Shown here one piece after another: positions 33,906 to 53,875 of a stretch of 64,000 nt of DNA. Location: assembly GCA_037179515.1 (NCBI GenBank), contig JAXCGZ010001904.1, forward strand, positions 186,001 to 250,000, in the 5' to 3' direction. The position numbers and the translations under genes are program-made. Within the stretch, counting starts at the first letter, position 1, and every line of letters starts with the position of its first letter. The notes below the pieces were generated by a model. It was not told where the DNA came from. It did no database searches and saw only the letters and a list, made by a program, of their open reading frames with translations. The stretch comes from Halocaridina rubra (lineage: Eukaryota > Arthropoda > Malacostraca > Decapoda > Atyidae).

Positions 33906-35230
33906 TTGCCCCCCCCCCCCCCCCTTTTTTTAAAGTGCCGAATTGTCAGTGACATAGCGGAAACTGATCGAGTCCAGCTGTGTTTTCCCTCTTGTTGGAG
34001 GATTGGTAATGTGACTATTTGCCCATTTATGTTAACTCCTGTTTTATCTAAAGTTTCCAAGCAACTGGTGGTAAAGCACCTCAATAATTATGCAGTGTGT
34101 GCTGGACCTTTTCTGTATATGCAGTGTGGTTTTTGTAAAGGTCCAAACACTTTTAATACACGTCTATCAATTTCTGCAGACTTGCAATGAGCATTGGACT
34201 TTGGTCAGGAGTCACGCATAATTGGATTTGAATTTTGTGTTGCCTTCAATTGTCTTATTCATGAGGCTCGCATTTTGAGATTAAGAAACATGGGTGTTGG
34301 TGGATCATTTCTTACTATTATTGTGTAGCTACCGTCTGAATAATAGGATTCATAGGTTGGTGATAGATGGACATTACATTGAATACAGTAATGTGATATC
34401 AGGTGTCCCTCAATCCAGTGTCCTTGGCATCTTGTTTTTCATTCTGTATACTCATGACATGTAGATAGCTTTTGGCAAGCACATTAGTTGCCTTTGCTGA
34501 TAATGGTACCTTGATTGGTGTTGTTCCATCCCTGAACATGAGATAAAGTTGTTGCTGAGTCACTGAATAGAGGTCCTGGCAATTTAAGTGCTTGGTGCAA
34601 GCTGTGGGGTATTAAGTTAAATGCTAATAAAACAGAAACTATAATAATAAGCAGGTCCAAAAGTTTTGATTCTCAACATGCCAATCTCTTTATTGACATA
34701 TTCTTCAAACAGAATATAATTTGCACAAGATTCTGGGGGTAACTTTTGATAGTAAGTTGACTTTTCAACGACATATTTATTGTAAATCTCTCTCATTTGC
34801 ACAAAATAATGGCTATCTTGAAGTCATTTGGTGATAATTCTCTTATAATAAATTGTTTAACTTTTATTTCTTTCAAGTCTGGTGTAGTGCTCCCTAGTTT
34901 GGTCAGTGGCTGTAGATTTTCATCTTAGATAATTTGAAAAAAAATATTTCTTCAATCATTTCCTTATTCCTGTTGTAGGCCTGTACTGGTGGTATTGAAG
35001 TGCTGTCAGCTCGTTTTTCTTGCTGCATGAACTGTATCCCAATGTCAAGCAGCATTTTCATCAGGTTAGTCTACCAGAATTATTTCGTCTGACACACATT
35101 ACCAGGAATGCAGCCACTGGCTGTAGTTGTGCATATTCTCTTATTTAATTTAATACCAATCAGTATTCAGGAGGAATTTCCATCTATCACAAGAAAACAT
35201 AATGAATTTCCTAGCCATGGTGTTGAGTCA
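33906..35230 (+). pseudogene. Jockey/CR1-like LINE reverse transcriptase remnant
   Basis: A poly-C run (about 33910-33925) precedes a decayed RT. Segments in order are TICPFMLTPVLSKVSKQLVVKHL, MQCGFCKGPNT, RIIGFEFCVAFNCLIHEARI (catalytic block, with the usual Asp replaced), RLRNMGVGGSFLTII, VISGVPQ, a degraded FADDG region near 34490, LSAWCKLWGIKLNANKTETI and, near 35035-35170, ELYPNVKQHFHQ…THITRNAATG. Many stops and shifts are present. RT would copy the LINE RNA; this copy is long dead. From 35231 to 35468 I recognise nothing. Confidence 0.75.
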
Positions 35231-35468
35231 GTGTAGCTTCAGAAATTTATGCAAAGTACCGTTAAATGTTTAGCAAGCAGACTGATGCTGATTTTTTAAA
35301 GATTATTGTGGAATAATGCCGGAATTGCAATACTGAGTTGTAGCACTTACTGTTTTTCCTATCTTTTCATTTTCCTAACCATGCTTTCTCTCCTGCTGGA
35401 TCCATCTGGTTTATAATCTTGGACTTTTTCCAGCTGGGCTTGTTTCTTGGCTCTGATGATAATAATAC

Positions 35469-35911
35469 TGGTAGTCCCCATTTAATGTCAGGGTTCCGTT
35501 CTTGACAGCTGACTTAAGTCGGATTTCGATGTAAGTCGGAAAAGACCTGAATTCGAACCTAGGACCCCCAATCAATGTTAAAAAAATCATGGTAAACATA
35601 GAAAAATAATATAAGTTCTTAATCTATGATATAAAAATAGTAAAACTAAATTAACAGTATTGCTTACCTTTACTTGTGTATCCTAAACCATAAAAATAGT
35701 CAAATTACACTACAGTGCACTATACAGTACAATATTACTTACCTTTACTTGTGTGGTTGGCTTGTACACTGGAAGGGGAATTGCAAGGGATGGTAATCCC
35801 CCTCCCTAATTATTTCTGCTAACACACTGGGAAACTTTTTTGCTGCTTTCTCATCACCACTGGCTAGCAGCTTCACCTTGCACCCTTAGGTTATGCATAT
35901 TAGCATGATTC
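35469..35911 (-). pseudogene. Older Tigger-type element (Tigger-B), internal part and one end
   Basis: The left end carries AGTCCCCATTTAATGTCAGG with a GACTTAAGTCGGATTTCG block, which resembles a DNA-transposon terminus. Further right, the minus strand encodes HANMHNLRVQGEAASSGDEK and LAEIIREGDY, matching the region before the first DDE Asp in Tigger transposases. The N-terminal part of the same gene lies beyond the piggyBac-like insertion at 40595-40760. The section between (DNA-binding domain C-terminal half) is missing. Confidence 0.6.
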
Positions 35912-36180
35912 TTAACCTCTTAACTGTCAAAGACGAGATAATTCATTTTTACTTAATTGTTATTTTCAGTCTGACGACTTAACTCGACAAAAAGGCAACC
36001 TTTATAAACCGCTAAAAACAAGTTTATTTGGCTTTTCTGAGCCTTTCTGAGCATAAAACGAGTATCCTTGATGACTCTTTCATATGCCAGTGGTTGGTAG
36101 CAGTTAAATAAGTTGTGCATGTCTTTTGCTTTGCACTTTCTCACTTAATTTTTCCCCTTTTTTTGCAAATTATACCCAAG

Positions 36181-36315
36181 ATGGCTAGCTCTTGGGAAGA
36201 AAGTGATTCTGAACTTTCTATTAGAAGCTTAGATACGTCGGGTGAGAGTGAAAGTTGTACAGATAATTATTTTTCTTTAAGTGAGGATAATGAAGAAGAG
36301 GAGGATAGATATTAG
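36181..36315 (+). CDS. Small acidic ORF in the piggyBac-like element
   Basis: Starting at ATG 36181 this encodes about 44 residues (MASSWEESDSELSIRSLD…), rich in Ser, Asp and Glu, ending in EEEEDRY. Acidic N-termini of this kind are common in piggyBac transposases, so it may be the remaining first codons of the lost transposase. An upstream in-frame Met at 36115 is less likely. I see no other domain. Confidence 0.4.
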   Translation: MASSWEESDSELSIRSLDTSGESESCTDNYFSLSEDNEEEEDRY

Positions 36316-36455
36316 TGATGTCATTTGTTTCAATTTGTAAAATATTATAATTTCTGCTTTCTTTTGTTAGTAAAATTAATAGAATTAGAATATTGATTGA
36401 GTTTCTTCATTCTATTTATTTTTGGTAGTAAAGATATATAAAAATATGGTACGTA

Positions 36456-39400
36456 CAGTAATCCCCCCATTATCGTGGTAGTTCGGTTCCGGTACCCGGT
36501 GCGAGACAGGAAAACCACGAAGTAGGATCAGCCTATATGTACATAGCTATTTTAGTTTATTTTTACGTTTACACTGTATAAACCCTCCCTGTACTGTTAA
36601 CAAACCACCCTTTACTTCATAAATAACAGCATGCAACGTAAATTTATATTAAAGTAATAGATAAAATTACGGTGAATGAAGTGGTAATCACATGACATAC
36701 TCATGTACATAGGTATTTTACAATTATTTTTACGTTTACGTACTGTATAAACCCTCCCTGCACTGTTAAAAAAACACCCTTTACATTATAAATAACAGCA
36801 AGCAACGTAAATTTTTATGAAAGTGATAGGAAAACTTTTACCGTGAATGAGGTGATGATGACGTGACATACATAGGTATTTTACAGTGATTTTTACGCTT
36901 ACGTACTGTATAAACCTTCCCTGCACTGTTAAAACAAACACCCTTTACTTTATAAATAACAGCAAGCAACGTAAATTTTTATGAAAATGATAGGAAAACT
37001 TACCGTGAATGAGGTGATGATGACGTGACATACATAGGTATTTTACAATTATGTTTACGTTTACGTACTGTATAAACCCTCCCTGCACTGTTAAAAAAAC
37101 ACACTTTACATTATAAATAACAGCATGCAACTTAAATTTATATGAAAGTGATAGATAAAATTATGGTGAATGAAGTGGTAATTACATGACATACTCATGT
37201 ATATAGGTATTTCACAATTATTTTTACATTTACGTACTGTATAAACCCTCCCTGCACTGTTAAAAAAACACCCTTTGCATTATAAATAACAGCAAGCAAC
37301 GTAAATGTACATGAAAGTGATAGATAAAATTACGGTGAATAAAGTGGTATTTACATGACATACTCGTGTACATGGGTTATTTACAGTTACTATAAATAAC
37401 AGCATGCAACGTAAATTTATATGTACGTGATAGGTAAACTTACCGTGAATGAAGTAATGATGATATTTCTTGACCCCGGAGGAAACTATTTTGCAGCCAA
37501 TAAAAGCTTTACGGCTGCTTTGTGGGGGAGAAGAACATGGTAATGGAGAGTTGCTGTCGCTGTTTCTTCATTTGTTGGAAGATGGTATGGTAAGGAATCA
37601 TGGCATCGTCGAGAAAATTACAGAAGGTCACCGAACGAACCATATTATCGTCATATTCCTGCGATAGTTGTTGGAGTGCTTTAAAATGTTCATACATGGC
37701 TGCCAAACGTTCAAGTGTAAGGCCAGGTTCTTCAATTTCTTCGTGCGTTTCCTCAAGTTCTTCCTCTTCTTCGCTCGCTGATTTCGTAATTTCTTCCAAG
37801 TCTTCATCACTCAAAGGCCGCGAGTGGCAGTCATTCAGTTCATTTACATCTTCGTGAGTCATATCTTTAAAGCCTTCTCCTCCTAGCAATGCAACCAACT
37901 TCACAGCTTTCGCAACTGCCGACTTCTGCACTTCGTCAGGAGCAAATCCCTTGTAGTCGTGGATGACTTCGGGGCACAATTTCTTCCAGCTGGCATTGAT
38001 TGTGGCCGACTTCATCTCTTTGATTGCATTCTGAATATTTTGTAGGCATGTGGCAATCGTGTAATTATGCCAGTATGTCTTCATTAAGAAGTCTTTGTCC
38101 GAATCCATGGCTTCATCAAGGTTTGCCAGGGCATTTCGTGTGTAGAGGGCCTTGAACGTACGAATAACGCCTTGATCCATAGGCTGACTCAGTGACGTCG
38201 TATTTGGTGGCAGGAACTCAACTTGAACACCGTCATATTGGAGATTAGTTGCGTGGCCACCAGCATTATCCATCAAAAGAAGGACTTTAAATTCAAGGCC
38301 TTTTTCCGCAAGCTAAATTTTGACCTGAGGGATAAAGCATTGGTGAATCCAGTCCAATGTGGGGCTTTTCGTGATCCATGCCTTAGAGTTATGCATCCAA
38401 TACACTGGCAGCAGATTCTTATTCTTGTTCTTCAAAGCCCTAGGGTTCTTTGACTTGTAGATAAGCCCGGGCTTTAACATGAAGCCCGCAGCATTCCCGT
38501 ACATGATGAGGGTAACGCGATCTTTGTGCGCTTTAAATCCCAGGGCTTTTGCTTCATCCTTGAAGAGAAAAGTGCGAGATGGCATTCTCTTCCAAAATAA
38601 GCCAGTCTCATCCATGTTGAAGACTTGCTCAGGAACATATTCCCCTTCGGCAATAATTTTCTTGAAGTCATTCTTGACGTAATTTTTTGCGGCAGCTGTA
38701 TCTGTAGAGGCAGCTTCGCCATGCACTGAAACGCTTTTTAGGCCATAGCGTTTTTTAAATTTGAAGAACCATCCCTTGCTAGCAACGAACGGTTGTATCC
38801 TTGGTGGAGAATCGCTGGAGGGTCCTGGTTGTGGGTCGTCGATAACTTCTTCTCTCTCCTCCTCTTCACGGTCGCCACTGTCGTCATCGGGTTCATTTGC
38901 AGCGAATGTCTCGTACAGCTTCTTCACCTTTGTTTGTATAATATTGGTGTCTAAGCTGATGTTTTTCTTTCTGCAATCAGCAATCCACAGGGCCAAAGCA
39001 GCTTCCATCCGCACTACTGCCTTATTGCGGGATGTTACGACCCTCTTCGCTGATTTATCAAAAGAAATGCTTGCTGTTTTCCTGATCTTTGCCTCGTCCT
39101 TTTTGATGAAGCGAACAGTAGATTCATTGAGGCCAAAATAGCGGCCGACATCCACAAACCTTTTCCCTTCTTTCAACATATCTAAGAGTTTCACTTTATC
39201 TATAATGGTTAACATTTTCCTTTGCCGCTTAGGCTGACTACCAGAAGGCTTAGAAGGTGAAGGACGTTTGGGAGGCATTGCAAAGGTTAAATTACGCTTG
39301 AAAACACAATCACAAGCAAAACGTATTAATAAGCACAACGAGAACGGCGCACACGTGAGTTAGACTGAACGAGTGAGGCGGCACATTGGAAAATGGAGGG

Positions 39401-40378
39401 AAAAGCAAACTGCAATGAAAAAGCCAATTAGACCCCATGATACAGAACATACAGAAAAAGAATTCTGTGATTCGTCGTCTCCCGACCTTTCAGCCAATAG
39501 CATTCCATGAACCATCTCACGTAGGTGAGAGCCTTTTCGTTTTCCGAAACGCTGATAGCGGTATTGTATTTTACATGGTGTAATACTGTTAGTACTTTAT
39601 GTTTTTTATTATTTTTTACTGTTTTATTATTCTTAGGCTAGGAAATACTTGTTTTATCAATAAAATAATGAAAATTTTAATATTCAGTAGGTCACGTAGG
39701 TGAGAGCCTTTGCGTTTTCCGAAACGTGATACCGGTATCGTATTTTTCATGGTGCAATACTGTTAGTACTGTATTTATGTTTTTTACTATTTTTTACTGT
39801 TTTATTATTCTTTGGCTAGAAAATACTTGTTTTATCAATAAAACAATGAAAATTTTAATATTCACTAGGTCACGTAGGTGAGAGCCTTTGCGTTTTCCGA
39901 AACACTGATACTGGTATCGTATTTTACGTGGTGCAATACTGTTAGTATTTATGTTTTTTACTGTTTTATTATTCTTAGGCTAAGAAATACGTTTTTTTTA
40001 TCAATAAAATCATGAAACTACTGGAAATATAAATATATATGCTAGCTCACGTAGCTGCGACTCCAGTACATTGTACGCTATCAGACACTATTTCAAATGA
40101 TGCAATACTGTGAGTTATGCTGTACGTACGTATATCTAAATTTATGTTTTTTTGCTATTTTTTACTGTATTATTATTCATAGGCTGGGAAATAAATTTTT
40201 TTTTTCAATTAAATAATTAAATTTTTTTTCAATAAAAAAATGAAAATACTGAAATTTTTTTTCTCAATATTTTAATATTTTTGCGTATACCCAAAAAATA
40301 AAATAATAATTTGCCATAAAAAACCCTCGATACAGTGAAAACGCGAACCAAGAAACGCGATACAGCGGGGGATCACTG
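36456..40378 (-). mobile_element. Tigger-family element T3, essentially full length
   Basis: It is 3923 bp with TA on both sides (36454-36455 and 40379-40380). The ends are CAGTAATCCCCCCATTATCG (left) and, on the other strand, CAGTGATCCCCCGCTGTATC (right). The left subterminal zone (36560-37440) has about six units of near 160 bp. The right zone (39515-40060) has three to four units of near 175 bp with CACGTAGGTGAGAGCC. The transposase lies between them on the minus strand. It is the reference for the ten or so deleted copies in the window. Confidence 0.92.
37509..39278 (-). pseudogene. Tigger/pogo transposase with one premature stop
   Basis: The chosen start MPPKRPSPSKPSG (ATG 39276-39278) matches starts in the other copies; a longer frame begins at 39338. 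Order: a CENP-B-type helix-turn-helix (KMLTIIDKVKLLDMLKEGKR…GLNESTVRFI), a second DNA-binding helix set (LALWIADCRKKNISLDTNII), an acidic linker, then the DDE core with FNMDETGLFWKR (first Asp), LLLMDNAGGHATNL (second) and SQPMDQGVIRTFKALY (third Asp). An acidic C-terminus follows. One TAG at 38313-38315, just before LAEKGLEFKV, splits an otherwise open frame of about 590 codons. It is like TIGD1-type genes, but I see no sign of domestication. Confidence 0.92.
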
Positions 40379-40594
40379 TATATTGTAAATAATATGATTT
40401 ATAGAAAAATTAATTATCTTGTCTTTTCCAAAAGTAGTAATTACAATTTAAAATTTCATGCATGAAAAATAAAAGTAAATAAAAGAAGATTGAATATCAT
40501 AATTGGGATTAAAAATTATATATTCAAAAACAATAACAAAATTTGTCTGCAAATGAAACGTTTTTAAAAAAAAAATTGCCGGTTAAGGGGTTAA

Positions 40595-40760
40595 AATGAT
40601 TATACTAACCCGTTCTGGCCATAAACTCTTCACTTTCACTCCCTTTTCAGAGAGTTTTACTATTTCAACTTTAACTTCCATGGCGATGGCTTTTCTTTTC
40701 TTCATAGCACTGCCATCAGAATTGTCACCACTACGCTTGGGAGACATAGTAATGTCAATA
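40595..40760 (-). pseudogene. N-terminal part of the older Tigger-type transposase (Tigger-B)
   Basis: From an ATG near 40749, the minus strand encodes MSPKRSGDNSDGSAMKKRKA followed by IAMEVKVEIVKLSEKG, the typical start of a CENP-B-like DNA-binding domain. It stops at the TTAA of the piggyBac-like insertion and relates to 35469-35911. It is a different family from T3, whose start reads MPPKRPS. Confidence 0.68.
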
Positions 40761-41392
40761 ACAAGTGAAAACGGGTTAAACTAATTAGAGAGTAGAAAAA
40801 ACATGAGTCACAATATGGTGGGCGGGAATAAACTGATTGGTGGTTCTTCTTCCTCTTCTTCTAATGCCGTATGACACCGTATTCTTACACAACGTTCAAG
40901 AAACCATTTCAAATTAAATTGTATATACAGCTGTGTTTGTTTATTTTTTCAGTTTAATATAATTCTTCGATATAACCAAATATATAAACATTTAAATAAA
41001 TAAAGCTATTAACTTGATAAATACAAATACAGCTGTGCTGCTAGCTGTGTATTCGAGTGTATTTCAAATAGAATTGTAATTACAGCTATGTGTTTGTTTG
41101 CATTGTTTAAATTCAATATAGCCCTTCAGTATAACCAACTATATAAACAAATGAATAAATAAAGGCATTAATTTGATAAATATGAATACAGCAGTGCTGC
41201 TAACTGTGTATGCATTCACCGCTCTCAAAAAGTGTTCAGTGCGCTCGGTTTGAATATACTGCACCAACCAGGTAGGTTGAAAAATTAATTTATTAATTAT
41301 TAATTATTTATTAGCCTCCAACGTAAAATTAAAACGATGTTATACAAAACGACATTCTACAGGGACCCCTCTATGTATCCAGTATGTATATA
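40761..41392. other. Unassigned AT-rich sequence
   Basis: Imperfectly repeated words occur (ACAGCTGTGTTTGTTT at 40928 and a variant at 41082; AATAAATAAA…GATAAATA near 40998 and 41155), so a roughly 155-bp duplication is likely here. There is no gene. Confidence 0.45.
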
Positions 41393-42335
41393 CACTCAGC
41401 TCACTTTTTACGCATTTTTTAAAATATGCCAAATTGGAATAATGCCCCCAAAAAATAATAGTAAAAAAATGGGAAATAACCGAATAATGCCTACGCAAAA
41501 ATTTAGAAAAACATTTTCATTTTAGTTAATAAGCAATTGCCTTGCAGGCACTTTCCCACCTTGCTGCCATGTGCTTACGTTTACGTGGGAATTATGGGGA
41601 CACCCTAGGTTGGGAGGGGGTGGAAAGGATGATTTTCTGTTTTACTAATTTTTGGCAACTTTAACGTGTGCTGGTGCCAGGTATTAAAGGAAAGGGATCT
41701 ATCTAAGCTATAAACGGCAAAAAATTGCCCTTTTATGAAAGTATTCATAGTAAAATAATGTCATAAATGACGATGTTTTGATATCCTTTCGTTGTGTTGC
41801 ATTTTACGTCAATTTGACGTAGATAATCAGCGTTTCTATAAGATAACTTCATCACTAGGGATGGAAGCTCATCTGATTCAGTCGCCCTTTAAGGGTACAC
41901 CCTGGGTTGGGAGGGGGTGAAGAGGACAATTTTCTGTTTTACTCATTTCTGGCAACTTTAACATGTGCTGGTGCCAGATGTAGAAGAAAAGGGCCCCATC
42001 TAAACTATAAACAGCAAAAAATTGCCCTTTTATATAAGTATTCGTCGTAAAATGATGTCATAAATGATGATGTTTTGATATCCTTTCGTTGTGTTGCATT
42101 TTACTTCAGTTTGACTTAGATAATCAGCGTTTCTGTACGATAACTTCGTCACTATGGAAGCGAGTGTTTGAGAGTGGGGCGAGGTGTTGTGGTGAGCTCA
42201 TGATTCAGTCGCCCTTTAAGTGAAAAGTATCTTTGCCCATTATCATGTTCTCTTATGGAATATGACTCGTAACATTATGCGATTTTACACGTCACTTCTG
42301 AGAACGTATCTTTGCGTTATTCCAAGAACTGGGTG
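41393..42335. mobile_element. C-family TIR element, copy C1
   Basis: The left end CACTCAGCTCACTTTTTACG and right end …CCAAGAACTGGGTG are diverged versions of CACCTTGTTC…/…GAACAAGGTG seen in C2 and C3, with TA on each side. The inner words ATAATGCCCCCAAAAAATAA near 41443 are shared with C2 and C3. It carries the 298-bp duplication at 41600-42195. Confidence 0.7.
41600..42195. repeat. Two-copy tandem repeat, 298-bp period
   Basis: GGTTGGGAGGGGGTG occurs at 41608 and 41906. The rest of the two units aligns closely (for example GCAACTTTAACRTGTGCTGG and GATATCCTTTCGTTGTG) until both end in CAGTCGCCCTTTAAG. Confidence 0.88.
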
Positions 42336-42341
42336 TATATA

Positions 42342-43987
<1,646 letters not shown>

Positions 43988-43998
43988 TTATATATATG

Positions 43999-50516
<6,518 letters not shown>

Positions 50517-50531
50517 TATTATATACATATA

Positions 50532-50608
50532 CAGTAATCCCTCATTTATTGCGGGGGTTCGGTTCCGGGACCGGCCGCGATAGGTGAATTTCCGCGAAGT
50601 AGGAACAC

Positions 50609-50640
<32 letters not shown>
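50532..50640. mobile_element. Tigger-family end fragment T8
   Basis: CAGTAATCCCTCATTTATTG and the following 70 bases match the left end of T10 (56237 onward). It runs into A- and T-homopolymers at about 50613-50653. Confidence 0.75.
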
Positions 50641-50642
<2 letters not shown>

Positions 50643-50719
50643 TTTTTTTTTTTACATTTCTTCCACGTGTACAAAGAGGATTACGATAAGAAAAGATCAT
50701 CATCATCATTATATATATA

Positions 50720-51051
50720 CAGGTATACCTCGGCTTAAGTTGTTTCAAGTTAAGTCGTTCTCGATTATACGTTGGTATTAAAAAAAAATACATGGAAAAA
50801 TAAAAAAAAAATAAAAATAAATAGTTTGTCATTATATTCAAGTTTATGTCTGTCCGCTACAAATATTGGAATCATAATATCACTAGAAAACCATTAAAAG
50901 CACATGAAATCATGTTACTGTATAATAAATAAAAACAAAAGCACATAAAGTCATGTTATTGTACAATAAATAAGAATAAAAGCATATAAAATCTCATTAA
51001 AATACGTACAGTAGTTCCAATATCTACCGTTCGGCGTCGTCACTCGTCATA

Positions 51052-51106
<55 letters not shown>

Positions 51107-52187
51107 TAGTAATAATAAGAATACGAATAAGAATAAGAATCAGAATGCAGCAGGCATTTGCATTTATCGAGGATATGGATCCCATTGCTATAAATAAAAA
51201 CAAAAGCACTTAAAATCATGTTATTGTACAATAAATAAGAATAAAAGCATATAAAATATTACTAAAATACGTACAGTAGTTCCAATATCTACCGTTAGGC
51301 GTTGTCACTCGTCATTCCCGCAAAACCGCTATTGTTTTGAATTGATTAGTTTATGCATGGTATATGTCTGTTTATCGGCTACTCTCATTCATTTGTGACC
51401 TTATATTTTGCCCCCATGGCACCTAATTGAAAAAAGCATTAAGAACAAACAGCAAAGTTATTTTTAATATAGTATTGTCAGGGAAATAGCGTGTGAGGGT
51501 GCATCAGCTGATACGGAAGTAGCAAAACGTTTGCCGATAGAGGTTTGTTCATAGGCTGCCAGGAACAAGGAAATTTCCTTGTTTTAGGGAAATTCAGGTG
51601 GGTACAGGGAAACAGGGAAGAAACTTAAAATTCACTAAAACTAAAATCTAGGGAAAATCCAAAAAAGAAAGAGGGAAAATCTAGGGAAATTCTCGAGAAC
51701 TAGCTAATATTATTCTAATTCTTTATATTTTTACTCTGTGTGGTAATTGAGATGAAGAAATTCACATGTATATAGCCTTGTATATGTATCTATAACGGGG
51801 ATATTTTGATCCAAATAGGGAAATTTTGTAAGCGAATCTAGGGAATTTTTGACAGCTAGACCTGACAGCACTGGTTCGTTCTCCCGCATCCTACTCCTCT
51901 TCTACCGCTTAATGCAATCGAATATTATGAAGAAAATTGAATAAAGGCATTAAGAACAAACAGCAAAGTTATTTTTAATATAATATTGTTAGGGAAATAG
52001 CATGTGAGGGTGCATCAGCTGATACGGAAGAGTGACAAAACATATGCAGCCTCTTCCTTACTGCCACCATCAGTGTTGCCAGAATACATAAATGAGAGAC
52101 ATGATAAATATAAAAAACATACATGTAAGCTGGTAAGTTATTGCAAGTATCTTAAAGATGAAGTACATTTTTATTTAAATTACAGTA
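50720..52187. mobile_element. D-family element, copy D1 (left part)
   Basis: The start CAGGTATACCTCGGCTTAAG, after TA, matches D2 at 61217. It contains A-rich subrepeats (AATAAATAAGAATAAAAGCA) with a (TAA)n tract at about 51054-51105, then a unit with GCATTAAGAACAAACAGCAA and GTGCATCAGCTGATACGG. It then has a frame with LPEYINERHDKYKKHTCKLV (about 52070-52130). It is interrupted at 52187 by C2 and resumes at 53409. The right terminus is not identified. Confidence 0.6.
51551..51872. mobile_element. hAT-like MITE inside D1
   Basis: It is a 322-bp insert flanked by GTTTGTTC (51543-51550) and GTTCGTTC (51874-51881), an 8-bp duplication with one mismatch. Its ends share GCTGYCAGG near the termini (left TAGGCTGCCAGG; right, reversed, AGTGCTGTCAGG). 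Other copies of the host unit (for example 59580-59610) lack it. Confidence 0.72.
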
Positions 52188-52291
52188 CACCTTGTTCTTT
52201 TTATGCGCGATTTTTTTATCCGTGAAATTGAAATAATGCCCCCAAAAAATAATAGTAAAAAAAATTTATTTTGCGAATAACGCCCCCCCCC

Positions 52292-52325
<34 letters not shown>

Positions 52326-52424
52326 TAGTAGTAGTAGTAGTAGTAGTAGTAAATAAGTGCCCGTGGAGGCTTCTTCCACCAGTACAAAGAGGATTATGAT
52401 GAGAAAAGATCATCATCATTATAC

Positions 52425-52745
52425 ATTATACATACTCCCACCCTACCTCTGTCATATGTCTATCTAATCTACATTTGAAGGTGTCTAAGGTATTGGCATT
52501 TATTATCCTACTAGGAATACTCTACGGTATTACCAAGCCATTTTTCACCAATTTCCCTCCTGAACCTAAATTTATCAAGATTAAATCCATTACCCATTAC
52601 GAGTTCTGGTTTGATCGTGAATTTTTAAAACTTTATTAATGTCACCCTTGTTAATCCCTTTAAACCATTTATACACCTCAATCATATCTCCCCTAACTCT
52701 GCGCCTCTCTAGAGAATGTAGATTAAGTTTTTTTAATCTGTCATA
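52425..52745 (-). pseudogene. CR1/L2-like LINE ORF2 C-terminal fragment
   Basis: The minus strand encodes KKLNLHSLERRRVRGDMIEV, YKWFKGINKGDINKVLKI, LDKFRFRREIGEKWLGNTV and INANTLDTFKCRLDRHM. This is the familiar RRGDMI…NRVV..WN…FK.RLD tail after the RT of CR1-like LINEs. One stop interrupts it. A second, shorter copy is at 54065-54225. Confidence 0.8.
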
Positions 52746-53104
52746 TGGTAGATTTAGGCATTGCATAGTTAATTTTTTGTTTTGTTTTTTAGTCTTGCTT
52801 TGGTTATTTATAATTTTTATTTTATCTTTGTATACATTTGCAGATAGAGGTTCGTTCTCCTTCTTCCTCCTCCTCTTCTACTACATAACTTACTTGCTCT
52901 CTGCCACCATGCATGTCCCAGTGTACTGTATAACTGTTGCCCACTGCACAATAAAGTACAGTAATATATGTTAATTTCTAGCTGTAAAGTGAATATGAAT
53001 ATCTTTTGTATACTCTTAAAAATAGATACAGGGCATTCTGCTTTGCTATGTAGTAATAAAATATGTTTTTTACTTATTTTATATCTTTGGCATGGTGTGT
53101 CTAT

Positions 53105-53299
53105 GTAATAATAATAATAATAATAAACTTTATTTCCATTTTACAATGGGTATTCGTCAGCCAGGACAAGCCCCAACCCCCCACTGTGATGTCCACCCAC
53201 AGCAGTTCCTGCCAGTAAACAGCTTAAACTCTCGGTCTTGGACGGGGACCGATCTTTCGACCTCGTGAATGCGAAGCCAGCGCGTTACCACTGTACTAT
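53105..53299 (-). mobile_element. tRNA-derived SINE, copy 2
   Basis: It is the reverse complement of the unit at 5671-5862, with a (TAA)n tail at 53107-53128 on the plus strand and the head TAGTACAGTGGTAACGCGCT ending at 53299. It lies inside C2. Confidence 0.88.
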
Positions 53300-53408
53300 G
53301 CCCTTTATCATTGTTTCCTATGGAAAATAACTCGTTTTTTCACGCGATTTTCCATTTACCCGACACTTCTGAGAACCTATCTAGGCGTTATTCTGAGAAC
53401 TAGGTGTA

Positions 53409-53875
53409 CTATCATATTGTAATTAATATATATATGTTAAAATGTACCATACATTTGAAAATAAAAACATCCGCTTTATCTGGCAACACCGGCCACCATG
53501 CTAAGCCTGTTGCCAATGGCATAATAGAGATCATTAGTTTGTTTACGGTATATAAATTTAAAAATAAAGATACTACCTGCCCAACGTGTGAACAATGTGA
53601 AGAGAGCCTGGAACATTTTCTACTATTTTGTGAAGCATATGCATAATTACAGAATATAGTTTTTTTAGCACAACCATATATAGAAAAGAAAATTGAAATA
53701 ATTGCTAATATGTTGTTATTTAGATATTGTAGTGAAAAAGACGTCAAAGAAAGAAAATAATTTATAAAGAGAATTTGTAGAAAAAGAAATCAAATAATAA
53801 AAATTGCACAAACAATTTAGCAAAGCAAAACCAAGACTTGGGAGCCATTGCAAAAGGCATATCCCACCCAACTCT
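53409..53875 (+). pseudogene. LINE-like C-terminal frame in D1 (right part)
   Basis: The frame reads KNKDTTCPTCEQCEESLEHF followed by LLFCEAYA, a Cys-Cys-His-Cys pattern like the terminal zinc motif of several LINE ORF2 proteins, then EKKIEIIANMLLFRYCSEKD and a Lys/Arg-rich end. Stops at 53644 and near 53757 break it. A better copy is at 62388-62760. Sequence to 53980 has a short (TAC)n run and nothing else. Confidence 0.55.

Larger units (their letters stand above)
35916..40590. mobile_element. piggyBac-like element with nested Tigger
   Basis: TTAA occurs at 35912-35915 and 40591-40594. Just inside are CCTCTTAACTGTCA on the left and, as the reverse complement on the right, CCCCTTAACCGGCA: short inverted ends beginning CC, next to TTAA, as in piggyBac-type elements. 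Without the nested Tigger the element is about 750 bp and non-autonomous. The flanks on the two sides are parts of one older Tigger-type gene, which supports a real insertion. Confidence 0.68.
52188..53406. mobile_element. C-family TIR element, copy C2
   Basis: The ends are CACCTTGTTCTTTTTATGCG and …GAGAACTAGGTG, flanked by TA (52186-52187, 53407-53408). The host D1 sequence is contiguous across it: the unoccupied site is preserved at 62330-62360 in D2 (AATTACAGTACTACCATCGT). Cargo includes a CR1-like LINE tail and a SINE. A (TAG)n tract lies at 52323-52351 and a poly-T run before it. Confidence 0.9.
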
